From Desulfovibrio sp. (GTDB lineage: Bacteria > Desulfobacterota > Desulfovibrionia > Desulfovibrionales > Desulfovibrionaceae): a DNA stretch of 64,000 bases. This document shows, in pieces, positions 19,413 to 28,429 of this stretch (position 1 is its first letter; every line of letters starts with the position of its first letter). The DNA lies in NCBI GenBank assembly GCA_016208105.1, contig JACQYS010000002.1:62001-126000 (forward strand), read 5' to 3'. A program made the translations under genes and the position numbers. The notes beneath the pieces were generated by a model. The model made no database searches. It was not told the origin of the DNA and saw nothing but the letters and a program-made list of their open reading frames with translations.

Positions 19413-19445
19413 GGGTTCTCTGGACAGCATCACCAAGGAGAACCT

Positions 19446-20222
19446 ATGAGTAGCATCGTCATCGCCAACAAAAAGGGCGGCGTGGGCAAAACCACCACGG
19501 CGCAGAATCTGGCAGCAGCCCTTGCCGCCCACGGCAAAAAAGTGCTGGCCGTGGATATGGACGCTCAGGCCAATCTGACCCGCGCCTGGGGAGTGCCCCA
19601 TGACGGCAAAAGCGTTCTGGACGTGCTCAGGAGCAAGGCCACATGGCAGGACATTGCCGTGCCGGTGGAAAAGGGGGCGGGCTGTGTCTTGCTTGCGCCA
19701 GCCAGCCGTCAGCTTGCGGCTATGCCGGAGGTTTTTGCTCAGGAGATCGGTAAGGAACTCTTGCTGAAAGAAGCGTTGGAGGCGGTGCAAGGCACCTTTG
19801 ACGTGATCATCATTGACAGCCCGCCCTCGCTGGACTTGCTGGCTATCAACACCTATGCGGCGGCAGACGCCGTGGTCATTCCGGTGCAGACGGAGTTCCA
19901 TTCCCTGGAAGGCCTCGCCCTCATGCAAGACGACCTGGAGCGGGTGCGCCGCCGCCTCAATCCTAATCTGGCGGTGCTTGGCATCGTCCCCACCTTCGTT
20001 GACCGCAGAAAGCGGCTGTGCCGTGACGTGCTGGATGTGCTCACCGAAAAACACGCGACTGACCTCACCCAGAGTGTCATCCGTGACAACGTGACCTTGG
20101 CCGAAGCCCCAAGCCACGGCCAGAGCATCTTTGCCTATGATGCCAAGTCGTATGGGGCGCAGGATTATGCCGCCCTTGGAGCAGAAATAGTAACCAGACT
20201 GGAGGCCCGTTATGGCGCGTAA
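19446..20222 (+). CDS. parA: ParA-family partition ATPase (type Ib size)
   Basis: This is a Walker-type ATPase of 258 residues with the deviant P-loop KKGGVGKTTTAQN at residues 9-21, VDMDAQANLTRAWG, and IDSPPSLDLL. There is no N-terminal DNA-binding extension, so it is of the small ParA type that usually works with a ribbon-helix-helix partner, and such a gene overlaps its 3' end by 11 bp. It segregates or maintains the element, which implies an extrachromosomal phase. It has an AAGGAG ribosome site. Confidence 0.92.
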   Translation: MSSIVIANKKGGVGKTTTAQNLAAALAAHGKKVLAVDMDAQANLTRAWGVPHDGKSVLDVLRSKATWQDIAVPVEKGAGCVLLAPASRQLAAMPEVFAQEIGKELLLKEALEAVQGTFDVIIIDSPPSLDLLAINTYAAADAVVIPVQTEFHSLEGLALMQDDLERVRRRLNPNLAVLGIVPTFVDRRKRLCRDVLDVLTEKHATDLTQSVIRDNVTLAEAPSHGQSIFAYDAKSYGAQDYAALGAEIVTRLEARYGA

Positions 20223-20520
20223 GAAAGGCGGATTGGGGCAAGCTGCCCCCGTGGAACCGCAGGAAGATTTGCTCGACACTGTGTTCGGTGCGCCAAAGTC
20301 TGAGCAGAAATCCACACTAAAGACAGACACACCCCCGCCCGCCGCAGCGGGCAAAGACAAAGATGCCCCCAAAGGCAAGGAAAACCGAGTGGGCAAATAT
20401 TTTCTCATCGACCGCGACCTGGCCAAGGCCATGAAGCTCTTTGCCGTACAGAATGACATGAAAGAAATCGCTGTCATTGAAGCCTCCCTACGCGCCTTTT
20501 TGGGCAAGGCCGACAACTGA
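20212..20520 (+). CDS. ParA partner protein with C-terminal ribbon-helix-helix domain
   Basis: Residues 1-60 are disordered and rich in Lys, Pro and Ala (GKDKDAPKGKENRVG). The C-terminal 40 residues (YFLIDRDLAKAMKLFAVQ and on to LRAFLG) have the beta-helix-helix pattern of ParG/omega/CopG proteins. These bind short operator repeats, repress their own operon and serve as centromere-binding partners of small ParA proteins. It overlaps parA by 11 bp. Its last 33 bp overlap the 3' end of the opposite-strand gene at 20488. It is the first candidate reader of the repeated palindromes. Confidence 0.78.
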   Translation: MARKKGGLGQAAPVEPQEDLLDTVFGAPKSEQKSTLKTDTPPPAAAGKDKDAPKGKENRVGKYFLIDRDLAKAMKLFAVQNDMKEIAVIEASLRAFLGKADN

Positions 20521-20928
20521 GCACAGCCAGCTAGGGAAGGACTGAAAGCGGCGGCGGGAAAGCACGGATAGACGCCAGTAGGTGGTACACAGCCCAAGGC
20601 AACAGGGCACTACTATCAGCACCACGGCGAGCCATACGATTGTGCTATGGCTCACCATCAGTGCAGCGGAACAACCCAGCAGTGGCAGCGCAAAGATCGG
20701 AAGCCGCAAGCGCAGTTCCGCCAGCACATAGGGAATGTGCGTGGCGTCTTCAATGCCCCAGGCCTGAAGCACCCGTGCAAAGTCTTTTTCCATCGCGTCT
20801 TGTTCCTCTGGGGCGCGGTTGGCCTTGAAGTGTTGCAGGCGGTTCCGCAAATCTCCGCGCAATGCTGCCAAATGGGTGCTTGTGGGCTGTATCCGTGCCC
20901 TGAGAGCTTCTTTTGTTTTTTCAAGCAT
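20488..20928 (-). CDS. Two-helix membrane protein of the transfer region
   Basis: The 146-residue product has a soluble N-terminal half (residues 1-70, with basic and acidic helices) and two adjacent transmembrane helices (about 75-118), then a basic tail. I do not recognise the family. It directly follows dotA on the same strand with a GGAG ribosome site two bases from the dotA stop, so it belongs to the transfer operon; TraX occupies a comparable place on IncI plasmids, but homology is not shown. Confidence 0.6.
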   Translation of the reverse strand: MLEKTKEALRARIQPTSTHLAALRGDLRNRLQHFKANRAPEEQDAMEKDFARVLQAWGIEDATHIPYVLAELRLRLPIFALPLLGCSAALMVSHSTIVWLAVVLIVVPCCLGLCTTYWRLSVLSRRRFQSFPSWLCSVVGLAQKGA

Positions 20929-20930
20929 GG

Positions 20931-22997
20931 CTAACTCCTGAAATTATGCTCAGACAGGTTGTCTTTTGGGCCTGCCGCCCCGGCATTGCCGCCTCGGATG
21001 GTGCTACGCAGGCCCTTTGCGCCTTCAGCCCCTGACGAAACCGCATTGGTAGACCCCACAAACACGCCTTTGACGCCGCTTTGGTCTTCCTTTTCCCCAA
21101 GAGAATGGAATTGTTGGCCGATCCAGTTGGTCACATGCTCCGGCAGGTAGTGAATGAGGCTGAAGAACTTGTTGGCCGTCATAATCACCACGATGCCCAG
21201 AATCACGAGCATGGATATGGTGCCGGTAAGACCAATCACCTTGGCTTGCGAGGTTCCGGCAATGAACATTTCAAAGCTGGCCCCGATGAGTCGCCCCAGC
21301 ACATTCATGAGGATGACCGCGCAGAAGAACCCGGCCACCATGAGCGGCGGGCGTATAACAATGCCGAGCAAGAGCAGATAGCCGCGCCTGCCGTGCTGCC
21401 CGGCTGCCCCATCCCCTTCGGGCAGGGCATGGGCGCACAGCCACAGCGGAGCGGCCACAAGCGATTCCACAATGAGGATTACCCAGCCGGTAAGCGCGGA
21501 AACCCAGCGAATAAAAGGAATGGCCGGAAGGTAGTAGGCCAGGGCTAGGCCGTAGAGCAGCAGGGGCAGAAAGACGGAAAACAGGACAAAGGCGATATAT
21601 TTGTCCAGATTGGGAATAGCACTGCCAATGAAGGGAATGGCTTTGCCCATTGCGTGTGTGACATCAAGAACACCCAACGCAGCAGCCAGGCCCCAGGCCG
21701 TGCCGATGAGATAATCCCCCACGTTGGAGACAGCCATAATGGGATCTTTGCTGGAGAGCTTTTCCACCGCAATGGGCAGAATGTTGGCACTTACCAGGCT
21801 GTTCAACGTAGAACGCAGCCAGTTACCCACATCACCGAGTGCCCGAGTTTCGTCTGTCACCGCAGGGTGCGCCGTGGTGTCGGAAATGCCGCGCCGCGTG
21901 GCATAGGCCGTCTTAATGTAATTGGCCACCCGTTCTTTGATCGCTTCATAATCCTGCAAGCCAAAGTTCATGGCGTAGAGTTCGGATGCCGTGTATTCAC
22001 GCGGCGCATACGAAATGCCGGAATACATAGCTTCGCGCACTTCCTGATTGATCCAGGCGATAGACCAGTAGGATGAACCAGCAATAAACCAGCCGTACTG
22101 TTTGGAAATGTCCTGAAAGTCATGCAGCTTGCTTTTGAGCTGGCCCTGCTTGGCATAGCTTTGCAGAGAAGAAAGGATGGTCGCGTTTATGCTGTTGGCA
22201 GCCGAGTGCAAAGCCAGCGGGTCAATGGCGTCAGCAGGAGTATCAGGATTGGCAAGCTGGCTAGCCACCGAAGAGAGCGACGACACCGCCGTGCCCACGG
22301 CATTGACCTTGCCCCGGCACAGCGCGTCACCCTCGTCCACGCATTCCACCATGATGGTGCCGGAATTACCGTTGAACGAAAAACGATATTCGCCGCCTGA
22401 TCGAATCCAATTACCGCTGTAGTTCCATTTTCCCCCAGGAGAAATGCCGAGGCCTCGTCGCTCGTTAAGGTAGTATTGCAAGGTCAAGGATTCCAGCGAA
22501 CCATTGGCAATGGCGGCATAATGGGTCACATTCTGGTCAGGAGCCTGTATAGTGATCTGCCCGCCGTGCTCGACAAAGTAGTCTGTGCCCAACTCCCAGA
22601 CGAAATTGCCCAAGTTGATGGAAAAGCCGATGCAGGCCAGAATAGCTACCTGAAAGAAACTCAGCCCTTTGAAGATAGGAGCCAGTGCCCCCATTGCCCC
22701 CACAAAACGCAGCGGCATCCACAGTGAACTGTAGCGTTTGCCAAAGGGCGTTCCCTCGTGGGCCGTGCCTGCCACAGCCATAGCCAGCACCCAGATAAAC
22801 AGAGCCGAAATGGTTGCCAACGCCACTATGTTGAAAGCACTGAACAGTTGCAGCATGAGTTCCGCAGCTTGCGAACCGCCAAGCCCCTGGCCCCATGCGT
22901 CCCAGCCTTGCCCCAGCAAGGTGTCCAAAAACTGTTTGCTGGCGTCACTTTTGAGCAACACTTCAGAGGTTGCGGGGATGTCGGGTGAAGCGGCCAT
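20931..22997 (-). CDS. Integral membrane transfer protein, DotA/TraY-like
   Basis: This 688-residue polytopic protein has N-terminal membrane helices (about residues 50-75 and 100-135), a long periplasmic loop with cysteines (VECVDEGDALCRG), and a C-terminal cluster of about five helices (residues 425-600), the DotA/TraY arrangement. DotA is an inner-membrane component of type IVB systems. It begins a unit with its own copy of the perfect palindrome 25 bp upstream and an AAGGA ribosome site. Confidence 0.85.
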   Translation of the reverse strand: MAASPDIPATSEVLLKSDASKQFLDTLLGQGWDAWGQGLGGSQAAELMLQLFSAFNIVALATISALFIWVLAMAVAGTAHEGTPFGKRYSSLWMPLRFVGAMGALAPIFKGLSFFQVAILACIGFSINLGNFVWELGTDYFVEHGGQITIQAPDQNVTHYAAIANGSLESLTLQYYLNERRGLGISPGGKWNYSGNWIRSGGEYRFSFNGNSGTIMVECVDEGDALCRGKVNAVGTAVSSLSSVASQLANPDTPADAIDPLALHSAANSINATILSSLQSYAKQGQLKSKLHDFQDISKQYGWFIAGSSYWSIAWINQEVREAMYSGISYAPREYTASELYAMNFGLQDYEAIKERVANYIKTAYATRRGISDTTAHPAVTDETRALGDVGNWLRSTLNSLVSANILPIAVEKLSSKDPIMAVSNVGDYLIGTAWGLAAALGVLDVTHAMGKAIPFIGSAIPNLDKYIAFVLFSVFLPLLLYGLALAYYLPAIPFIRWVSALTGWVILIVESLVAAPLWLCAHALPEGDGAAGQHGRRGYLLLLGIVIRPPLMVAGFFCAVILMNVLGRLIGASFEMFIAGTSQAKVIGLTGTISMLVILGIVVIMTANKFFSLIHYLPEHVTNWIGQQFHSLGEKEDQSGVKGVFVGSTNAVSSGAEGAKGLRSTIRGGNAGAAGPKDNLSEHNFRS

Positions 22998-23022
22998 AGG
23001 GTATCCTTGCGTTATATTTTTG

Positions 23023-23050
23023 ATAGAAATATATTTTTATATATTTCTAT
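23023..23050. promoter_or_regulatory. 28-bp AT-rich palindrome, copy 4 (perfect)
   Basis: It is identical to the copy at 19351-19378. It lies between the TraW-position gene and dotA, overlapping the stop codon of the former, and so marks the start of the dotA unit. As a hairpin it is almost pure A/T with no GC stem, so an operator is more likely than a terminator. Confidence 0.8.
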
Positions 23051-24147
23051 TGTTGTGCCCCAACCATGCGGGCATACAGATCATTGAGTTCACGGCCTGT
23101 GGTGCCGTCCATGCGAGTCAGATAGTCCAGCGCGGTGATGAAGCTCATGCGGTCAAGTAATTCGTTGTTCTTGCGGGTGAGTTCAAGCTGCATGGCCTGC
23201 ATCATGACTATTTCCCGTAGCAGTCCGGCTTCCGTGGCGGTCGTCACCTGATTGAACCAGTTGGGATTGCCGAGGCGCATTTGACTGAGCAGCTTGAACA
23301 GCCCGGCCTCAGACATTTTGCCATTTACAAGGCCGGGAGGCGTACCGCTGCCGCCCGCTTCCTGCCACTGGCTCTTCGCCCAGGCTGTTACGTCATCGGG
23401 CAGCGTGGGCGCGTGTGTGGCCACATGACTATTGAGGACATCCATAGCCACAGCCAGCCGCCCTTCATGGATTTTGCGGGCAGCGGTATACGTCTGGCCG
23501 GAGGGGGTTTCTTTTTGGGCTTCCGTGACCACGGGCAAAGGCCGGGGATTCGCCAGACTTTTGATGGATTCGTGGGCCTGTGAGAGCTGTTCGTCGGTGA
23601 TGGTGTTTTCCAGAGGAAAGAGTGAATCCACCATTTCTTGTTCCGAGGGATGGCCTTCATCCAGCACACGCCCCAAGTATTCCACGGGCCGTGCATCCGC
23701 CTTGTTGGAATACTCCAACTGTTTGCTACGCATAGCCTGATGCACCTGACGAGAAGCCTGCGCACCAAGCTGCACTCCGGCACCAAGGGACGTTGCCCCG
23801 CACAACCCAGTGGGCTGCGCGGCCTTGCCATACAAGTCCTCAGTACGCGTGGCTTCGCCCGCCGTAGCCTGCCCCTTAATCATGGCAGCATTGCTTTCTT
23901 TTAAGCTGATGATGGCCCGCACAATCGTGGCACTTTCCGTCTTGATGGTGCCAATGATGCTTTGCGCCGCAAGGAGGATTTCCGAGCGAATGGCCGTAGC
24001 TTCTGCTGTAGTGTTCAGGTTGACCGTCTGGATGGTCTCCATCTTCGCCATTGTGAGCATGGCGTTGATGGAGCCGCAGTCGCACCCTGCCGCCAAAGCC
24101 TGCGCAGGAAGTGCAGACAGCAACAAGGTCAGGATCAGTTTTTTCAT
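23047..24147 (-). CDS. Secreted conjugal transfer protein (TraW position)
   Basis: A signal peptide (cleavage after LAAGCDCG) leads into an alpha-helical, Ala/Thr-rich protein of 366 residues with few cysteines and a C-terminal helix typical of coiled-coil pairing (EAGLLREIVMMQAMQLELTR). I do not recognise a domain. It lies between the dotO/traU-like and dotA/traY-like genes, where IncI plasmids carry traV-traW-traX, and its ATG overlaps the dotO stop. It is probably a periplasmic or surface part of the transfer apparatus. Confidence 0.65.
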   Translation of the reverse strand: MKKLILTLLLSALPAQALAAGCDCGSINAMLTMAKMETIQTVNLNTTAEATAIRSEILLAAQSIIGTIKTESATIVRAIISLKESNAAMIKGQATAGEATRTEDLYGKAAQPTGLCGATSLGAGVQLGAQASRQVHQAMRSKQLEYSNKADARPVEYLGRVLDEGHPSEQEMVDSLFPLENTITDEQLSQAHESIKSLANPRPLPVVTEAQKETPSGQTYTAARKIHEGRLAVAMDVLNSHVATHAPTLPDDVTAWAKSQWQEAGGSGTPPGLVNGKMSEAGLFKLLSQMRLGNPNWFNQVTTATEAGLLREIVMMQAMQLELTRKNNELLDRMSFITALDYLTRMDGTTGRELNDLYARMVGAQQ

Positions 24148-27100
24148 GATGTCCTCACAGAGTTGGCGATTTCGTGGACGATTTCCTGAATCACGTTGAC
24201 CACGGCATCGTCGGCACCGGACTGGTCAGTGACCTGACGGCGGCGGCGTTCCACCTCGGACTTTGCCGAGCCACCCGGAAAACGGGCCGCCAGACGCCGC
24301 AAGGCTTCAGCAGGTTCCATGCGTTTGTAGAGATGATTGCGGATAGCCACGTCTTCCGTGGTGGTGGAGAAGGCCCACAGGGCTTGTCCGCCGATGGTCA
24401 GGCTAAGCACCAGTTGTGATTTACCGGCACCCGTGCGAAAAAGTGCCACCAGATTGGCACCAGCCGGGCCGGGTTTGCCCAAGTGCCCAAGCGCATGACG
24501 GCAAGAACCGTTCAAGCCAAAGCGTTCGGCCATGTCCTTGATGCTGTCATCCGTTCCAGCTCCAAGAATGACGATGGTAGTAGCCAGTTCAATGATGATT
24601 TTCGGAATATCGTCGATGGACTGCGTATACAGACCGATGGAAAGGTTCCATTTGCGCGATTCCCGCGCCATTGTGGTCATATCCGCTTCAAGCTGGCCTG
24701 AGACGGAGGTGTTTTTGGTCACGCGATGCGCTTCGTCGTAACAAATCCTTTTTGGATCTTCCCGAATGGCTTCAATGCGTTCGGCGTGGTAGTCTTGATA
24801 GCGTTCCGGCATGAGCTTCACGTCATCAGGCATAAGGAAGAACCGCGCCCCCAGCACATGCCGCGCCAGCATGTACATGACGGCAGATTGCCGCTCCGCA
24901 GCAGGCCCGCCGCGTGTGGCCACTTCATCCAGATCAAGGCTGACGATCTGCGCGTCACCCAAATCAAAGCGCGTGGGTTCTTTCAGCACGGCATAGGCGG
25001 TGATGGCGTCGAGAATCGAACGCCAGGCCTCACGCCGGGTTTTTTCTTCATAGGTATTGAGGATGCCCTGATTCTGGTTGATCTGTGTGGTGAGGTCGCC
25101 CAGCAGCGGCACGGCATAGCGTTGTGCCTGAATGGCTTCATGCACAAAACCGCGTTCAAAGAGAGCGTCTACCACCTCCCACCAGGAGGGCATGGCGTTC
25201 AGCACGATGTTTTCGCACATCAGCAATTCATGGAGTTCCGGCAGCACATTGGACTGGTACAGTCTTGGCTGATGCTTGTCCGACAGCTCCTCATAGGCCA
25301 GTTCAATGGCCCTGCGTACCAGCCCCGGCACATCCTTGTCCGGTGGCGTATTTTCCAGCGGGGTACACAGCAGGGTCAGCAGGTTGACCAGAAAGGCCAT
25401 GTGCGATGGCAGCGGTTGGCGGCAGCCCAGCGGCGTATCAAAAGGATTGATGGCGAAGTCTTCGGTCATGCGCAGCCGGTGATAGGCTGCCATGTGCTTT
25501 TTGCCTTCCGGCAGATTCTCCTGAATAAGCGTGATTAATCCCGAACTGGATGGGCCTACGTCGATAATGGAGACCCACGGCAGGCGCGAAAGCCCGGCCT
25601 GGGTTACAAAGGCGAAGTTCATGGCGTTGAGGAACACCGATTTCCCCCCGCCCATTGGGGCTACCCCCAAATCAATCCATGCCGCCTGTTCCGAAGAATT
25701 GGGCGCAAAGGGAAAAAGCTTGCCGTCCTGGGTGCGCAGCAGGAGCGAACCTTCCTTCCAGGGCGAGGCAGAGCGCAGCGGCAACATGCCGATGGCCTCC
25801 TGCAAGGGAGCCGCAGTGATCGGAGCCGGGCTTGACGGCATCATGGCGGGCACTGTGGCAGCAAGGCCCAGCAGCGGATCGCCCACGGCTTCGGACACGT
25901 CCGTGGTGCCCCAGCCCTGAATGGCCTTGGTGAGTTCTGCCATGCGCCGCCGCAGTTGCAGGTGGGCCTCTTTTTCCGAAAGCCCCGCCGTGCCAATAGT
26001 TGCCCAAGTCCCGCAGCAGATGCGGAACTTCACACTGCACACCCCTCCCAAATCCAAAGCGGTCAGGGCTGCCACCGCATTATTGAAGCGTTTGTTGTCC
26101 GAACTGGCAAAGGCCAGAATGCCCGAAAGCAGAGGCTTCATGCCCATGTGCAGGCCGCCCGGCTCCAGCAAAAACGACATGCGGTACGGCAGGCGTTCAT
26201 CCCGCCGCGACAGCACCCGGAAGAACTCCTGAAAGGGCTTGGGAGTCTGAGGCATGAGGGTCATGATGAGCGGGCCGAACACCCGATCCCCCACCGTAAT
26301 GGCACTGCGGGAAAGCAAATGCCCCTCACGCGGCCAGAGCTGGGTTTTGAAATCTGGGTAAATTACATTATGCAAAAGCGCAGATGAGCGCGCACCCCCT
26401 TCATATTGAGGATCAGGCAGGCGTAGAGGTAAGGCGTCCCCCGGAATGCGAGCCAGCCACTCTCTGCTGGTGAACTCCGGGTCAACGCAGATGCGGATGT
26501 CCCGCAACGCCTCATGTGGCGTCAGCGGATAGAGCAGAAGCTCTTCTTGCCGAAAGGCGTCCAACACACCGGTCACAAAACCGCTATGTGCATCATGCAA
26601 GGCGGCAATGGCGGCAGAAATCTGCTGGCAACCCGGCTGCATGGGCGCTTTGCGCATGGAAGCGGCACGTTCCTGGAGCGCGGTTTTGCGCAAGCCCTCC
26701 GACAGAACGCCGGGCCGCGTCCACAAGATCATCCAGCAGGTTTCATGCGAACAATACCGTTCAAGAGCCTGCCCCCAATTTTCCAGCAAGGGGCCGATGT
26801 GCAGCCCAAGGTTTTGGGCAGTGCGGCGCGAGGGCAGCAACATTTCGCGGATACGCCCTCCGCTGGCTTCTGGGTCGTATTCAAACACCACCTGAATGCA
26901 GTGACCTGGCCTCGAAAGCGTGGATTGCAGTTTTTCCGTCAGGCCGCGCACGATGGTGGCATATTCATCCACCCCCACCTGTTTGAGTGCCCCTTCCAGA
27001 CGCAAGACAGTAATCAGGCTGCCGTCATCGGCCACCAGTACGCCCCTGTCTACCGTTTCCAGCTTGCAGTAGCTGCCCACCGGGCCGTAAAAAGTTTCGG

Positions 27101-27149
27101 ATAAGGCGCGGATACCGCGATCAATGCCGTGTACGAGGGAGTCCAACAT
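24144..27149 (-). CDS. Type IVB secretion ATPase, DotO/IcmB/TraU-like
   Basis: This 1001-residue ATPase of the VirB4 group, about the length of Legionella DotO, has Walker A (APMGGGKSV, near residue 500) and a DEAH-like Walker B (CYDEAHRV, near 804). It energises assembly and substrate passage at the cytoplasmic side of the channel. It is preceded by a 41-residue ORF and dotI, and coupled (ATGA) to the next gene. Confidence 0.92.
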   Translation of the reverse strand: MLDSLVHGIDRGIRALSETFYGPVGSYCKLETVDRGVLVADDGSLITVLRLEGALKQVGVDEYATIVRGLTEKLQSTLSRPGHCIQVVFEYDPEASGGRIREMLLPSRRTAQNLGLHIGPLLENWGQALERYCSHETCWMILWTRPGVLSEGLRKTALQERAASMRKAPMQPGCQQISAAIAALHDAHSGFVTGVLDAFRQEELLLYPLTPHEALRDIRICVDPEFTSREWLARIPGDALPLRLPDPQYEGGARSSALLHNVIYPDFKTQLWPREGHLLSRSAITVGDRVFGPLIMTLMPQTPKPFQEFFRVLSRRDERLPYRMSFLLEPGGLHMGMKPLLSGILAFASSDNKRFNNAVAALTALDLGGVCSVKFRICCGTWATIGTAGLSEKEAHLQLRRRMAELTKAIQGWGTTDVSEAVGDPLLGLAATVPAMMPSSPAPITAAPLQEAIGMLPLRSASPWKEGSLLLRTQDGKLFPFAPNSSEQAAWIDLGVAPMGGGKSVFLNAMNFAFVTQAGLSRLPWVSIIDVGPSSSGLITLIQENLPEGKKHMAAYHRLRMTEDFAINPFDTPLGCRQPLPSHMAFLVNLLTLLCTPLENTPPDKDVPGLVRRAIELAYEELSDKHQPRLYQSNVLPELHELLMCENIVLNAMPSWWEVVDALFERGFVHEAIQAQRYAVPLLGDLTTQINQNQGILNTYEEKTRREAWRSILDAITAYAVLKEPTRFDLGDAQIVSLDLDEVATRGGPAAERQSAVMYMLARHVLGARFFLMPDDVKLMPERYQDYHAERIEAIREDPKRICYDEAHRVTKNTSVSGQLEADMTTMARESRKWNLSIGLYTQSIDDIPKIIIELATTIVILGAGTDDSIKDMAERFGLNGSCRHALGHLGKPGPAGANLVALFRTGAGKSQLVLSLTIGGQALWAFSTTTEDVAIRNHLYKRMEPAEALRRLAARFPGGSAKSEVERRRRQVTDQSGADDAVVNVIQEIVHEIANSVRTS

Positions 27150-27151
27150 CG

Positions 27152-27277
27152 CTATTCCCCCCTACTTATGAAATGATTGCGCCTACTCCGGCGCATACGG
27201 TGGAAGTGAATTCCGCCTACGCCTTCGTAGCGGGCGTCTGCTCGCGCATACGCCTGAAGAGGGATGAACAATTTCAT
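27152..27277 (-). CDS. Possible 41-residue basic protein between dotI and dotO
   Basis: The ATG shares one base with the dotI stop (TAATG), has a strong GAGGGGGG ribosome site and ends 2 bp before the dotO start. The product (MKLFIPLQAYARADARYEGV..) is basic with many Arg and no recognisable domain. Its only support is the start signal and the exact fit between two coupled genes. It may be a short leader that couples dotO translation to dotI. Confidence 0.4.
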   Translation of the reverse strand: MKLFIPLQAYARADARYEGVGGIHFHRMRRSRRNHFISRGE

Positions 27278-28005
27278 TATTCCCCCCTCTTCAGCACAAC
27301 TTGCTGAATGACCACGCCGCGCGGCGTGAGCACTGTGGATGCGCGGGCCACCAGCACCGTGGCCATGAGACGCTGGGTGCTTTCCACACCCTGACTGGAT
27401 TCGTAGGAAAGGATGAGGGGGAACTCGACCTTCCAAGTCATGATGCCGCCCACCAGGCCCGATGCGCTGATGACCGGGGCACGAGTGACCACGGCAGAGG
27501 CGGAAAGCCGCTTGTCGCGGATCATGTCCAGAATGCCGGAAGATTGGAGGGCCGCCAGAAATGATTTGTAGGCTGCCTCTTCAAAGTTTTCTCTGGTATT
27601 AGAGAGTTTTTCCCGCCATTCCAGAAAATCCAAAGACACAGCATTGCTGATGGTTTCTGTGACCCAATTCAAAAGCCCTTGCTGGCTGAGAACTGGCTTA
27701 TCCAGAGGAATGAGCGGAGCCAGGCGAAGATCGGGCGTTGCCGCAAAATAGCGTGGTGTGGGCTGCCGGACGATGAGCAAAGCAATGACCGCAATGCACA
27801 CAATGAGTACGAGCACCAGTCCCACGGCCAATTTCATGGCGCGTTGGTACTGACTGCGATACCAGCCCAAGCCGCCAATGATGGTTTCGGCAGTGTAGGT
27901 CGGAGGCGGGCTTTCGCTTGCCTCTGCCATTGTTTCTACCATTTCCGAAGGCTGTGCTGGCTGCACATCTTCCGGTAAAGGTTTTTTCTTTTTGAACCAG
28001 TTCAT
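27277..28005 (-). CDS. Type IVB inner-membrane protein, DotI/IcmL/TraM-like
   Basis: The 242-residue protein has a short cytoplasmic N-terminus (proline-rich near residues 31-36), one membrane helix (about 58-79) and a periplasmic domain of the VirB8-like DotI fold. It contains RYFAATPDLRLAPLIPLDKP and a C-terminal VLTPRGVVIQQV, patterns typical of the family. It lies between the dotP-like gene and dotO. Confidence 0.85.
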   Translation of the reverse strand: MNWFKKKKPLPEDVQPAQPSEMVETMAEASESPPPTYTAETIIGGLGWYRSQYQRAMKLAVGLVLVLIVCIAVIALLIVRQPTPRYFAATPDLRLAPLIPLDKPVLSQQGLLNWVTETISNAVSLDFLEWREKLSNTRENFEEAAYKSFLAALQSSGILDMIRDKRLSASAVVTRAPVISASGLVGGIMTWKVEFPLILSYESSQGVESTQRLMATVLVARASTVLTPRGVVIQQVVLKRGE

Positions 28006-28016
28006 ATGCCCCCCGC

Positions 28017-28415
28017 TTACCGAAGCCCAAGTTCATCAAGACCGGTAGTCTGGTCAGAGCCGAAAAGTGTGGCCGAGCCGGAACCAAGAAACTCTCCGAT
28101 ACCAAGAGCCAGAGCACCAATGACTACCTTGGCAACACCCGGCGCATAGTTGCCCGACTGACCAGACTGGCTTTTGCTGGCCTTATAAAGGTCAATACAA
28201 CCCCAAACCCCCATGCCCGCGCCGGAGGCAAAACCCGCCATTGTAACGCCCTTGGCTACCCCCTTGGCACTGTCCGCCACGTTCTGGCCGATGTCGCCAA
28301 AGGTTACGGCAGCCAGGGCCAACTCCGGCACGAGAAGCCACACAGCGGCGGCAGACAGAGCCGCTGCTGTGAAGCGGACAGGGGAAACAGCTTCAAGAGA
28401 AAAACAGGTTTTCAT
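28017..28415 (-). CDS. Small membrane protein, DotP/IcmD/TraR-like
   Basis: The 132-residue protein has an N-terminal signal or membrane segment (residues 15-36), then FGDIGQNVADSAKGVAKGVT and a glycine-rich second helix pair, and ends in GSGSATLFG. Size and the .DIGQN.....G.....G pattern resemble IcmD. It lies between the DotE-like gene and dotI, as expected for the traQ-traR neighbourhood. Confidence 0.7.
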   Translation of the reverse strand: MKTCFSLEAVSPVRFTAAALSAAAVWLLVPELALAAVTFGDIGQNVADSAKGVAKGVTMAGFASGAGMGVWGCIDLYKASKSQSGQSGNYAPGVAKVVIGALALGIGEFLGSGSATLFGSDQTTGLDELGLR

Positions 28416-28429
28416 ACAATTCTCCTTAT

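Noticed and set aside
19365-20597. A 410-codon open frame opposite parA and its partner gene
   Set aside because: It is the antisense of clear ParA and RHH genes, has low-complexity composition and no ribosome site.
23023-23050. The AT-rich palindrome as a transcription terminator
   Set aside because: The stem has almost no G or C, and an identical copy lies in a divergent promoter region where no transcript ends.
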